Of a stretch of DNA of 64,000 nt, positions 1 through 9,990 are shown piece by piece. A program made the position numbers and the translations under genes. The stretch is from NCBI GenBank assembly GCA_027943335.1, contig BSBK01000963.1:2775001-2839000 (forward strand), written 5' to 3'. The notes below the pieces were generated by a model. The model saw nothing but the letters and a program-made list of their open reading frames with translations. It was not told where the DNA came from and did not search any database. The DNA comes from Chamaecyparis obtusa. Taxonomy: Eukaryota > Streptophyta > Pinopsida > Cupressales > Cupressaceae. The number at the start of each line of letters is the position of its first letter. The first letter of the stretch is position 1.

Positions 1-824
1 TGAAACAAACCAGTCTGTCCAGAATTTCAGTTCAAATACATTCACCTTGCGAATCAGTAATTCGTTGAGAACAGTAGAGAGGATATTACACAAACTATAT
101 TCATCTCAAGCAGAGGAATATATAGACTTCTTTCCCTTTCTGCTTTTTAGATGCACGACCTGTTTAAAGATCACTTTTGGATTCATCACCCAATGGAGTC
201 TCAGTTCACTGAGAAAACATCCAATGCATGCCATGCTTTTTCCGCTTTATAAAGGAAATGACAGATGCGTGCCAAAAATTTTCCTTCACTAGAGTTTTCT
301 ACTTGTTTTAATGCCACAAACTCTGGCATTAAAACCTTCAATTGAGCCTTGCACCGATCGTCTTGATAACACAAAGTCTTCTAGATTTTGTGCAACAAAT
401 CCCGGTCAAAGAGCCACACAACAGTTTGTCGACTGTGACTTTCGCTAATTCATCAGTTTTGATGAAATCTTCACTGATCTGTTTATATCTTTAGGTTGTG
501 CACAGGTAAGAAGCTTAACCTGTCACCATCCCTTTTACTGGTTGTACTGGTAGCACCCTTTCCTCAGTTCCTGTTACCGATTATTGGTTGCATCTTCCTT
601 GGTGACCGGTTGCTCTGATGATCAGTTAGAGCTTTATTACTATGTGTCACTGGTCTTTTTGCGCTTATTAACATCAGTTGTTTCTGACCTGTTGACCTTT
701 CCTTGGTTCTTGACTGAATAACACTGTGGACCTTCCTAGTCATAACTGACAACACTCTTTGCCAATCAATGAAAAAACTAGTTCGCCATGCACTGGTTAC
801 ATTCCTTACCGGTTAACGCCAACA
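1..824 (-). mobile_element. Inverted LTR of a copia-like element (left edge cut by window)
   Basis: Read on the minus strand from position 824, the sequence starts TGTTGGCGTTAACCGGTAAG. This closely resembles the plus-strand LTR start at 1793 (TGTTGGCATTACCGGTAAGG). Further in, both share stretches such as ATTTGTTGCACAA and a CACGCATCT motif, at the same relative order. A minus-strand purine run (GGCATTGGGAGAT) abuts the LTR at 825-837, as a polypurine tract would. The two LTRs are clearly diverged, so they probably belong to related subfamilies. The element body expected beyond the tract is missing. Plus-strand copia RNase H sequence follows almost at once. Confidence 0.6.
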
Positions 825-837
825 ATCTCCCAATGCC
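825..837 (-). promoter_or_regulatory. Polypurine tract of the inverted LTR
   Basis: On the minus strand this reads GGCATTGGGAGAT, directly before the LTR start TGTTGG. In the plus-strand relative the same place (1781-1792) reads AAAGGGGGAGAT. Confidence 0.5.
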
Positions 838-864
838 AACAAACTAACTGCAAGTTATCAAAGG

Positions 865-1530
865 AGAACGATGCCAAAGAGGTCAAATGAGACACTCTAC
901 CGATCAATGATTGGTAAGCTTCAATATGTTGTGCACAGTAGACCAGACATTGCATATGTGGTAGGTAGGTATTGTGGCAAGATTCTCTACAAATCCAAAA
1001 GAGACACATTTGATAGTAGTAAAGAGAATCTTTAGATATCTAAAGGGGGCCGAAGAGTATGGTCTCTAGTTTCCTCACAAAGGAGGCTTCGAGGTAAAAG
1101 TGTTCACCGATGCAGACTGGGTCGGTAACATTGATGACAGAAAGAGCACAAGTAGAGGTGCATTCTTTCTTGGAGAAAGGATTGTGCCATGGACAAGAAA
1201 GAAATAGAATTGCATATCACAATCCACAACAGAGGCTGAGTATGTTGCTGCAGCAATCAATTGCACATAGGTAATCAAGATAAATAAAATATTAGAAGGA
1301 ATCCAAGAACATGTTCCTTAACTGATAGCACTATTTTGTGACAGCATGAGTGCAATCAACATATCCAAAAATCCTTTTATGCACTCAAAGATGAAGCACA
1401 TTGTTATAAAGTATCACTACCTAAGAGAGCAAGTGCAGAACAAAGAAGTCAAGCTGGAATATGTTTCCACAAAAGAACAAGTAGATGACATATTCACAAA
1501 AGCCTTTACTGAAAAGTATCTTTGAATATA
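865..1530 (+). pseudogene. Ty1/copia pol remnant: end of RT and RNase H
   Basis: This is the C-terminal end of a copia polyprotein, which copies element RNA into DNA and removes the RNA strand. Joined across frames, visible motifs include LYRSMIGKLQYVVHSRPDIA near 880-955 (the typical stretch between RT and RNase H), DWVGNIDDRKSTS near 1117-1155, STTEAEYVAAA near 1227-1256, and LREQVQ...LEYVSTKEQ..DIFTKAF near 1420-1508. The last is the usual copia C terminus. Several stops and frameshifts break it (for example just after 1030), so it is a dead copy. It is very similar in wording to the copia RNase H at 43530-43947. Upstream domains are absent, replaced by the inverted LTR. Confidence 0.88.
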
Positions 1531-1780
1531 TCAGAGGTAACCTACGGGTAACTCCCCTTCATGATCTTCAGTAAAAGGATAGAGGAGATCAACAATCCGA
1601 CAAGCTCAAAAGGAGGAAACAGTCTCATCTAAATCAAATTGGTGACCAAGGACTACTGCTCGAAGGGGGAGTAGTCATTAGAATGGAAGGTCGTTTGACA
1701 AGCCTTTGGCATTATTGTCAAAGGGGGAGATAATCGGAGAAGGATTAGTGGACCGGTAACACAGTATTGCCATCAATGCC
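1531..1780 (+). other. Copia 3' internal untranslated region
   Basis: This lies between the dead RNase H and the LTR. It has no ORF. It contains the phrases 'gaaggGGGAGTAGTC' and 'caaaGGGGGAGATAAT', which look like secondary purine tracts, a common feature of this copia group before the true polypurine tract. Confidence 0.6.
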
Positions 1781-1792
1781 AAAGGGGGAGAT
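1781..1792 (+). promoter_or_regulatory. Polypurine tract
   Basis: AAAGGGGGAGAT directly precedes the LTR start TGTTGG, in the expected place for plus-strand DNA priming. Confidence 0.8.
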
Positions 1793-3250
1793 TGTTGGCA
1801 TTACCGGTAAGGATGCAACCGGTAAAGGACCATCGGTAATAACCAGTGGTGTTGTCATTGATGTATATACTAACAATGTCCAAATACTAGGGAACCGATG
1901 ACATAGAAAATGTTAGGAAACTGGTGAAGAAAATGCTCAGTGAAGTCCAAGAATGCACTTGAACAGAGTACTCGGCGTAGTACTAACTGTTCAGAATTGG
2001 TGATCGGTGAAGACAATGACCAGTGAAGACAATGACCGGAGAAGTGAAGACAATGACTGGAGCACTGATTGATGTAGACAGAGAACATAAGTGATTGGTG
2101 AAGACAGAGACCAAAACACTACATAAGGAGAGGTATAAACTGGTCACGAGTGATCGTCAAGATATCATTGAGACCAATGTTTGTCTATTATGTGTTGAGA
2201 CCGGTGAAAGGCACAGTTGATGGATTCTGAGGAGATTCTTTTACCTTGATTTGTTGCACAAATCATGGAGGATTTTATATTATGGGAAAGTATGTGACAC
2301 GCATCTAATGTTTCCTTTAACAGACTGCAACACAACTGAATGATGGATTCATGGCGGATTTTCTATTAAGGGAAAGTTTGTGACACGCATCTAGTGTTTA
2401 CTTTTAAGACTGAAACATGACTGGATGGTAGATCAACAAGAGATCTTCATGGGGATTGCAATGGCAAAAAGAAGGATGATCGTTTGAAATTTGATTCAAG
2501 TAATCTGCACTTCTTGTTTGCAACTGTACAACTATCCTACGCTTGCAGGAAGTGTATATATTCTTTAGTTACAAGAGATAATAATTTGCCTTCATTCTGC
2601 CAAGAAGAAAGAGTGAAACAACATGCTGATCAAAGCTTCAGCAAAAGAGAGGGAACAAAAGAAGAGAAGAAGAAAAGGAAGAGAGTGTGCGAGGAAGCAC
2701 AGTAACCTGAGGAGAGCATACTAGTGGTGCCCAGTGATGACTCTTAGTGAGTGAAACAGTGATCTTATCAGGCTTTATAAAGCCATTTCAAAGGATCAAT
2801 CCTTCTATTGCTTTCTAACAACTACAATAGCCAAATTTCAGTATCTGGGTGGACATTAACAGGTCCCTTGTATTATATCCCTAACTAGGTGACATCTAGT
2901 TGATGTTTTAAAGTCCTCTGACAAGACGGGCTTTAAAAGGCCTTATTCAAAATCCTTTAACTGGGTCACACCTAATAGTGTGTTTGTAATCCTTTAACAG
3001 GGAAGGCTCTTCATAGGGCACATTTCAGAAGAGTGCAAAATTTGTGAGTTCCTACTCACACCATGGTTTTCTCCCATTTTGGGTTTTCACATGATATATC
3101 TGGTATTTTGTGCTATTGTGATTTTGTGTTGTTTATTTCCTTTATAGGATGTGTTTTGCATGCAATAATAGTTAATGGATCTAAGAGTGTCTTCAAATTT
3201 TATTGGGTACCGATTCACCCCTCCCCTCTCAGCACCGGTTGGGAATATCA
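1793..3250 (+). mobile_element. 3' LTR of the copia fragment
   Basis: The LTR begins TGTTGGCATTACCGG and probably ends ...CACCGGTTGGGAATATCA at 3250. Its end region (GATTCACCCCTCCCCTCTCAGCACC) is the same kind of C-rich tract that closes the LTRs ending at 16152, 39740, 46016 and 46204. A TATA-like CTACATAAGGAG lies near 2120. The right end is judged by that similarity only. The 5' mate is outside the window or lost, so no target duplication can be tested. Confidence 0.7.
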
Positions 3251-3612
3251 AAAGGTATTGCATTGGTCAGAGACAATGATATGGTTCTTGTTGGTTCGCA
3301 TTCAGTTTGGCTTTATTTGATGTTGACTTTGTTACTAATGGTTTCAGTGTATATGTAGAGATCTCATTGTTCTTGATAGGTATAAGTGTTCTGGTCACTT
3401 CTTTCCATGATCATATGGGACACAAGTTCAAGTATCATGCATTTGATTGTGGTTGATCTCGTGTTTCAGTGGTTTAGTGACAGTTTTTGAGTTTATCAAG
3501 TATTATTTGGATACACAATATTTTGGATTGATGTCCTTTGAACCATGTCTTGAATTCATACACTAAGCGTATATTGCTATTGATCTTTTAGTAAATACAA
3601 GGTATACATATT
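3251..3612. other. Unassigned spacer
   Basis: About 360 bp between the copia LTR and the next element. No ORF, repeat or RNA gene was recognised. Confidence 0.5.
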
Positions 3613-4079
3613 TGTTAGAGTTTTAGGTGACTCTACAACACCCCAAGGATCAAATGCAAGACCAAGATAACTTCCACAAGAGATTAGAAAGACAATTGCA
3701 TTAAGATGTAAGAATGATATTATTGATAATCGACTTGATTGATTGAATTGAATAAAATGTACATAATAGGCCTCCTTATATAGGAAAAGCGATAAGAGAC
3801 AATGATAAGAAGCTGATAAGCTATCACCTATGCAAGGTGTAATCACATGTCCACCAAATGTGGATCATCCTCCATTATGTAATGAAGTATGTGTCATGAT
3901 GAGAATGATAATGTGATGTGCACTAAAGGTGGATCTCACACCTAAAGTGGAATTTCTCCTACCCCATGTTCTTAAATTAGGTGTAAACTCGTAGGTGTCT
4001 CAATGACAAATACTATGCAATGCATTATCCTAAGTAAGATTAAGTAAAGTGTAATTAGGAATATTTAATTACACCAACA
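3613..4079 (-). repeat. 3' LTR of the 3613-6970 element
   Basis: 467 bp. Nearly identical to 6502-6970. A minus-strand TATA box (CTATATAAGGAGG) lies near 3772-3785. Confidence 0.9.
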
Positions 4080-4090
4080 CCCCCCTTAAG
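4080..4090 (-). promoter_or_regulatory. Polypurine tract of the 3613-6970 element
   Basis: The minus strand reads CTTAAGGGGGG directly before the LTR start TGTTGGTGTAATT. Confidence 0.75.
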
Positions 4091-4620
4091 TGAAACTTAG
4101 GGGAATGCACTTAAACTCACAATGCAAGATGGGTCCTGGCTACGAGGCCATGTTAGGTAGCCATGTACAATATGCAATACAATACATGAAATGCAATCTC
4201 TCATAAAGCAGAGAAAGAGGGCAAACCTCATGGGAAAAACCCTCCCCCCAAAAGAGAGAAGAAAACACAAGATGCATGGATGGATGGAGTACTCAAGACC
4301 CCCCAAGAACTACATGCATCATGTATATACAAAGAATTATCCCCCCATAAGAAGGATAGTTGAAGACATGATATCACCCCCATAATGAAGAAGCCCTAAT
4401 GTTGATGAAGAATACCTGCAAACAAAAGATATTCCAATGCCTATAAGAAACATGTCTCCCCTTAGGAAGAAATAGATACATCAAATGATGAAGAAGCCAA
4501 TCCATATGCAAATGGAAGGAGGAAGAAGATGATGGTCTCCATGTATGCATTTATGAAGACTGAATAGGTCTCTCCAAGCTCAAAGAATCTATCACATCAT
4601 GTGACAAACCAAGTGAAGGA
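4091..4620 (-). other. Non-coding 3' internal region of the deleted copia
   Basis: No domain is visible. On the plus strand, 4120-4260 resembles 25135-25250 of the second minus-strand element. Both read as ATGCAARATGGGTC...GGC, then CTCTATAAAGCRGAGAAA-like text, then ACCWCATGGGAAAAAC. The shared tail indicates related families with different LTRs. Confidence 0.6.
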
Positions 4621-5353
4621 GAAGAATCATGAATACCAATCTCCAAAGAAGGTGAAGAAGTATCTCCAACTGTGATGCTATGATCAGAGAGAAGAGAAAC
4701 CCCTCAACTATATCTTCCAAAACTGCATTATGAGAATGAACAACAAATGTTGAAAATGCATCCAAATAACCATCACATTCTGCAAGATTTGAAGCAGTAT
4801 GATCATCCTGTTGAATAGTAGAGCCCATGCCTGAAGAAGCAGGAGGTGGAGGAGTAGGAAGCTCAACACTTGTCTCAACAAAAAGATGATTCAAGTGTCT
4901 AAAGTTCTCCTCGCATGCATAATCCACCATTGGTAAAGGGATGTGTACATCATGAAAATCATCATCATCATTATCAACAAAATGTGAAAAAGAATACAAG
5001 CATGATGTATGATCAACAATTCCCATAGCTATGACATCTCTAGTCTCCATGTCCCTAGTGTAGACATAATCAGGAGTGAACTCAACAATTTTACCTTGTG
5101 CCCCATGAGTAATTTGGTAAATAGAAAGGGGATTAGTGGTCAAGAATGGTACACAAAGAACATCATTAAATGTCCCCTCTCCCATAGGAATAGAACTTTT
5201 CCCACAAACCCTCATGTATGTGTTGTTAACCATCAATATATTAAGAGAATTACATGGCTCAATAGAGGAAAACATATCCATAGAAGATGCCATATGATGT
5301 GATGCACCTGAATCAAGAAGCCATTTACCTTGCTCAAGATGTGTGGAAGCCAA
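4592..5353 (-). pseudogene. Copia protease region
   Basis: The minus-strand frame opens with KWLLDSGASHHM. DSGA is the aspartic-protease active site of copia polyproteins, placed at about 5306-5314, and the spacing GASHHM is classic. After it come the MFSS and FNDVLCVP stretches typical of the copia protease to pre-integrase region. The frame then runs into low-complexity acidic and proline-rich sequence (residues about 125-190) instead of the integrase. The frame is open for 253 codons but lacks the rest of pol, so it can only be a remnant of the polyprotein that normally cleaves gag and pol. A large internal deletion is the simplest reading. Confidence 0.85.
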
Positions 5354-5800
5354 AAGTGCTTATCCTTTACCTTTATCCTTGGATGATGACAGAGATGTAG
5401 AAGCTGCCAAATGTGTAGGAGTGGACAATGATGAGGGCAACTTAATATTGTTATTTTGAAGAATGTGGGTGAGCTCATCAATCTTCTTGTGAAAACATTT
5501 ATGCTCATCATGTTCTAGCTTTTTACAACATGCACATTTTTCCCACTTTCTTCTAGATGATTCCTCTCTTGAAGAGGACGTGGATTCAAAAGTATTTGTG
5601 AAGGAGATTCATTACCTTTGTCATGAGGCTTAGGATCCTTATGTTGCTTCTTTCCTTTTCCATTAGAAGCCTTTGAAGTGGAGTCATTTGCAAGCAATGC
5701 ATGATGTGTTGAAGGCTTCAATTGATCTATGTGTGCTAACTTTGCTTGTTCCCTTCTGAGTTGAGATGCAAATTCATCAAGAGAAGAGCAATTTGTATGC
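5354..5800 (-). pseudogene. Copia gag C-terminal part with zinc knuckle
   Basis: Minus-strand sequence upstream of the protease. One frame contains CACCKKLEHDEHKCFHKK at 5489-5536, a C-X2-C-X4-H-X4-C zinc knuckle as in gag nucleocapsid. Before it lies a lysine-rich linker (KGKKQHKDPKPHDKGNE) and a stretch reading LLDEFASQLRREQAKL, which fits the end of the gag capsid region. The gag parts are split over at least two frames, so this is decayed. The knuckle lies just ahead of the protease, as expected for gag-pol order. Confidence 0.75.
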
Positions 5801-5965
5801 CTAGGCAATGTGGCTGGCTGTGTGGCTCTTGCTTTCCGAGTGGCAACCCGCGTGGCACCCTGCGTGGCGACCCGCATGGCGAAGCGAAGGTGGGGACTCG
5901 GCAGTGGCACGAACCGGTGGTGGCACAGTCGAGCGGAGCAGTGGGTGGCGGGAGGGGAGTGGGAT
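5800..5965. repeat. GC-rich GTGGC/ACCC-repeat block inside the element
   Basis: Within a strongly AT-rich setting, about 165 bp are GC-rich and built from short imperfect repeats such as GGCAACCCGCGTGGCA, CCCTGCGTGGCG and CCCGCATGGCG. Both strands have open frames here, but they are repetitive Arg/Ala/Trp/His strings and not convincing protein. Confidence 0.7.
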
Positions 5966-6489
5966 ATTTAGTCCCACATTGCCTAGGCCGCTAGATTTTT
6001 TATCCTTTTTATATGTCGGGCCCAATATATAAACCAAAAGCGGCTGGTGTGCTGGGTTGATGTGTCGAATGCTTCATGCCTCGGATCTTCCAGGAAGAAT
6101 GTTGATCATTGGTTGGCCGGGGAGTTAAGTGCCCGAGATAAGATCAATGACGTCATTTATTGTGTAGTCTAACAAATAATAAAGGGGGTTGTACCAACCC
6201 AAAAATTTTGTAGAAGATATTCGAATAGAAAAAATTCTGCGAATAAAAAATAATAAACTTTTTTTAACCAAATCGTACCGCAAAGGAGCAAATCGGGTCG
6301 TACGACTCAATTTGCAAAAAAAAAATTGCTTGGATTTTGACTTTTGCCGAATATGGGCAAATTTATAGTTGATTTTCACCAAAACAACCTCTTAGATGCA
6401 ATGGTGATGTCCAAAGTGCAAAATTTTGCACCCACAATCAGATCAACCCAAGATTGCACTTCTTGAGAATAGGTCTTCACACCTTGAGA
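5966..6489 (-). other. 5' leader and gag start region of the deleted copia
   Basis: No intact ORF. It holds short A/T runs and a minus-strand segment from 6490 downward that would be the leader before gag. Nothing else was recognised. Confidence 0.5.
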
Positions 6490-6501
6490 GCTCTCATACC
6501 A
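6490..6501 (-). promoter_or_regulatory. Primer-binding site (Met tRNA type)
   Basis: The minus strand reads TGGTATGAGAGC immediately after the LTR end ...CTCTAACA. It differs by one base from the usual plant copia PBS TGGTATCAGAGC. Confidence 0.85.
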
Positions 6502-6970
6502 TGTTAGAGTTTTAGGTGACTTTACAACACCCCCAGGATCAAATGCAAGACCAAGATAACTTAATCCACAAGAGATTAGCAAGACAATTGCATTAAGATG
6601 CAAGAATGATATTATTGATAATGGACTTGATTGATTGAATTGAATAAAATGTACATAATAGGCTTCCTTATATAGGAAAGACGATAAGAGACAATGATAA
6701 AAAGCTGATAAGCTATCACCTATGCAAGGTGTAATCACATGGCCACCAAATGTGGATCATCTTCCATTATGCAATGAAGCATGTGTCATGATGAGGATGA
6801 TAATATGATATGTGCACTAAAGGTGGATCTCACACCTAAAGAGGAATTTATCCTACACCATGTGCTTAAATTAGGTGCAAACTCCTAGGTGTCTCAATGA
6901 CAAACTACTATGCAATGCATTATCCTAAGATTAAGTAAAGTGTAATTAGAAACATTTAATTACACCAACA
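6502..6970 (-). repeat. 5' LTR of the 3613-6970 element
   Basis: 469 bp. Starts (plus strand) TGTTAGAGTTTTAGGTGACT and ends AATTACACCAACA. A minus-strand TATA box (TATATAAGG) lies near 6667-6676. Confidence 0.9.
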
Positions 6971-7998
6971 TGATTGAAATGTCTACATGGAATAATATGC
7001 ACAAATTGGTTTGCATATTTAAATGCCCCTGTTATTCCATGTGTACATTGATTCACACTTATGACTCATAGTGGCATTGATCCTATACAAGTGGTTATAC
7101 AACATCATGTTTTATTCTGATATTTGACATTGGTTCAGTCAGTGGTGATTGTTTTTGGTTTATTTTGGCTACTCATGACATATTTGGCAAATTCGATCTA
7201 TCTTGGTGATAGCATGAGTACTTTGTAATGTCCCCCTTTCTAGACCATTCATTTTGATGAGGTCATCAATGAATTGCTATAGTTTGATTGACGTCATTCA
7301 ATATAAGTATGAAGCATTTCTCCTCAATACTTGATCGTTGTGCTTTTAAGTAATTGTTGCCATTTATTCTCCTTACAACATCGTCGTTATCTTTTGTAAT
7401 TCTTTACTTAACTCTTCTTTATGATTCCTATTGGATGTTGTTTGCACATGCATTATAATTACTATCCTATTTGAAACGACCCTTGAGGATCCTCTTAGAA
7501 TCTTGGCTATTATAGGAAAGATCATTTAATCTACTTGTTTTTACCAAAAGGGTCGATTGTGTTTATAGTTTTCAAGGTGTGGTTTGAAATCATATGATTG
7601 AGAGATAGATGTATAAGACTTCTACAATCCTTTATATGATCCAATAATATCTCTAGTTAGATTAACACATGCTTGTTAATGTGCAACCTTAGATGATGAT
7701 GATATCCACATAATTTCCTAATTGCATAGAAGAACATTAATTGATATGATTTGTCCCTCTTGAGTATTGTATATATAAGTAGGAGTTCACTCCTCATAAT
7801 CTTTATACCCTTATGGTTCAGCCAAGAATAGCTCCAGTCCGACTTAGATTAGTCATTGATTAATTGATGAATGACAATTGCATTAATAGATGAAATTTGG
7901 TTTGTATCAATAAGGAAGCCAAAACTTAATATGCTCTACTTATGTTTGGGATTCTGATAAATTATGATGTTATAGAAGGATACCTCAACAAGTCAGAG
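6971..7998. other. Unassigned AT-rich sequence
   Basis: No ORF of note. At 7222 the text TGTAATGTCCCCCTTTCTAGA resembles the start at 60869 (TGTAATGATCCCTTTCTAGA). Both may be LTR starts of one family, but similarity fades after about 20 bases. Near 7991-8010 the minus strand reads TCATATCAGAGC, a degenerate Met-type PBS. Confidence 0.4.
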
Positions 7999-8309
7999 CT
8001 CTGATATGACCTGCAATCAATCCGTTACATAGATGTTGAACCTAGACCTTTTTAATACCACCCTGTCTAAGATACCAATAATAACAGTGATTTTATTAAG
8101 TGATTTGTTCAAGTGGAAGTGTCCATAAGCTTTCTCACTGCTAGTGGATGCACCCATAAGCTCTGATATGACTTGCAATCAATCTGTTACATAGATGTTG
8201 AACTTAGACCTTTTTAATACCATCGTGTCTAAGATACCAATAATAAAAGTGATTTGTTCAAGTGGAAGTGTCCATAAGCTTTCGCACTGCTAGTGGATGC
8301 GCCCATAAG
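7999..8309. repeat. Tandem duplication, about 162-bp unit
   Basis: Unit 1 (7999-8160) and unit 2 (8161-8309) both begin CTCTGATATGAC and end with GTGGATG[C]-CCCATAAG. Unit 2 lacks about 13 bp (TTTTATTAAGTGA) and has scattered substitutions. Each unit start is, on the minus strand, a GTCATATCAGAGC string like a decayed retrotransposon PBS. Confidence 0.9.
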
Positions 8310-8664
8310 CTTGTCATTTAATTTCAATTTGTATAAGCTCTATTATTGCAATGTGGATGTGCCCCTCACCTACCACTGATGCTTTCCTTCCAGCAGTTTG
8401 CTGTATTGCCGTATGATCCAATTGGACCTCCTTTATAAACATTTTCAGTCTTTAGGTTGCCGACCTGCTGTTTCAACTGCACTCGATAATGATGATGATC
8501 AATATTTATCAAATCTGTTGTGATATATGCGTTAACTGTCTTTTCCCCTTCTATTAGGATTACAGAGTACTGTATATTAATCCCCCATGCTAGCCGTGTG
8601 TTTCTTCTGATATGTTGATGTGGTATCACTGGTTTGTATTATGGTTACACCATGAGTTATGTTT
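8310..8664. other. Unassigned spacer
   Basis: No coding or repeat signal recognised, apart from an 87-codon minus-strand frame (8366-8629) with no recognisable domain. Confidence 0.4.
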
Positions 8665-8699
8665 ATTAGTCCCTGCCTATATATAGGCAGGGAACTAAT
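8665..8699. repeat. Near-perfect palindrome containing a TATA-type core
   Basis: ATTAGTCCCTGCCTATA at 8665-8681 is mirrored by TATAGGCAGGGAACTAAT at 8682-8699, with a single-base indel. The centre is CCTATATATAGG, a good plant TATA box in either direction. It lies about 360 bp before the 9058-9990 open frame, so a promoter role is possible but unproven. Confidence 0.75.
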
Positions 8700-9057
8700 G
8701 TTTTCATTTGCCTGAATCTAATTAGTTTCTACAATAAAATTATTAAAGTTCTAAAGTTTAGGGACAGATTTGTACTGTTTTATTTTTAAAATAATTTTTA
8801 ATCATTAATTTCTTTATTTTGATTGTTCACTCCTAATTTTGCTAGGGATTTTTTTATTTTTTTAATCCAAAAATAAGAAAAATAATACTATCCAGAAGTT
8901 TCTAGTGAACGTTTAACTCTTATCTACACAACACCATCTTCCCAACAAACAACGCCAACGTCCTCTCGCCTCTCTGCTCAAGATAAATTCACAGTGGGTT
9001 GTTGTCCAACAATGATATATACACCAACTGACACAAAACTCAGATGAGAAAAACTAG

Positions 9058-9990
9058 GAAGAGGAACAGCCTCCTGCAAGTGCTAATGACGACAACGATA
9101 GTTTTGAACCCAAGTTTGAGGGCGACCGAGATTGTTCCCTGAGTACCCAACCCCAAAATTTCGTACTCACCAAATCCTTCGCCTTAGGTGGCTTTATTTT
9201 AAATGACCACTCTCCATCCCCAGTTAGATTGGAGCTTCCCTTACGTGAACCCTCTTCTGTTTCTTCCAAGAGAGTCAATCCAAATTCAAAGTCCAAGAAG
9301 AAGATTAACCCTAGCCTGCTGCTTGTTGCCGAATTATGGACGACAAAGAGTAGAAAACTCAAATGGAGACCACTCATAATGCCGAAGCTCTTCCTGACAT
9401 TGTTGAAGATAGCCCCGTTGATGTGCCCAAGCCTGCTACGCAATTTGGGTGCTGCAGCACACATTGACCGATTTGCCAACCATCCAACCCCGAATTTCAG
9501 TCCCTTTGACTCCCAGTTGACCCCAAATCTTGATACTCAATTTGACAACTATCCAACCCCCAATTTCAGTCCCATTGACACCCAGTTGGCCTCAAATCTT
9601 TATACCCAATGCTTTAAAGGTTACACCCAAATTGACAGAGAAATGCCCTTTTCTGATAACTTGGGAGAAGAGCAGGAACAAACTAGTGAGGGCAAGGAAA
9701 TCAGGGCATGCAGAGTTTTACCAACTTATTTCACGGCTGACTCTGGGCAGAAAAATACACTTACAGATTTGGAAAAGGATACCCAAATGGGACAGAAAAT
9801 GGATATCCAATATGTTCCAAAGAGGTGGCGCACGGAGCCCAAGCCTTTTCCAAAGACTCTTATGGATGTCATAATGCATTTTTCAGGAAAGCTTCCTGTC
9901 GGGTCTGAGGATGCTGATATTGTGGAAGCAGCTATTAAAGCTGGATATGCCTTTCCTCCACCACTTTCTAGGCATCGCTATCAAACATAG
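9058..9990 (+). CDS. Possible host gene exon or pseudogene, unknown function
   Basis: A plus-strand frame is open from 9058 to the stop at 9988-9990. Its first ATG is at 9229 (253 codons), but sensible coding character (EEEQPPASANDDNDSFEPKF) begins earlier, so the true start may be an upstream exon or lie across a frameshift near 9055. Two imperfect copies of a PTPNFSPxD[ST]QLxxNLxTQ repeat (about 20-25 residues) lie near 9484-9612. The C terminus has a compact, plausibly folded stretch, KTLMDVIMHFSGKLP.GSEDADIVE. Between about 9360 and 9450 another frame (METTHNAEALPDIVED) looks more protein-like, which suggests paired frameshifts. A donor-like TG|GTAAGT-type site is near 10035. I do not recognise the family. 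Confidence 0.45.
   Translation, partial: EEEQPPASANDDNDSFEPKFEGDRDCSLSTQPQNFVLTKSFALGGFILNDHSPSPVRLELPLREPSSVSSKRVNPNSKSKKKINPSLLLVAELWTTKSRKLKWRPLIMPKLFLTLLKIAPLMCPSLLRNLGAAAHIDRFANHPTPNFSPFDSQLTPNLDTQFDNYPTPNFSPIDTQLASNLYTQCFKGYTQIDREMPFSDNLGEEQEQTSEGKEIRACRVLPTYFTADSGQKNTLTDLEKDTQMGQKMDIQYVPKRWRTEPKPFPKTLMDVIMHFSGKLPVGSEDADIVEAAIKAGYAFPPPLSRHRYQT

Larger units (their letters stand above)
3613..6970 (-). mobile_element. Internally deleted copia element (gag/protease only)
   Basis: A 3.36-kb minus-strand LTR element. The LTRs at 3613-4079 and 6502-6970 begin and end with the same text on the plus strand (TGTTAGAGTTTTAGGTGAC ... AATTACACCAACA). On the minus strand the 5' LTR is followed by TGGTATGAGAGC, close to the initiator-Met PBS, and the 3' LTR is preceded by a CTTAAGGGGGGTG purine tract. 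Internally only gag and protease relics are seen. No integrase, RT or RNase H was found in 2.4 kb, so it would depend on enzymes from elsewhere. Flanking pentamers (ATATT left, TGATT right) do not match, so no clear target duplication remains. Confidence 0.88.

Noticed and set aside
865..1530. Endogenous pararetrovirus origin of the RT/RNase H sequence
   Set aside because: The C-terminal motifs (DIFTKAF, LREQV) and adjoining polypurine tract and LTR are those of Ty1/copia.
5746..6032. Overlapping GC-rich ORFs on both strands
   Set aside because: They are low-complexity products of the GTGGC/ACCC repeats.
9054..9479. 141-codon minus-strand open frame
   Set aside because: It lies opposite the better plus-strand candidate and shows no domain; probably a shadow.
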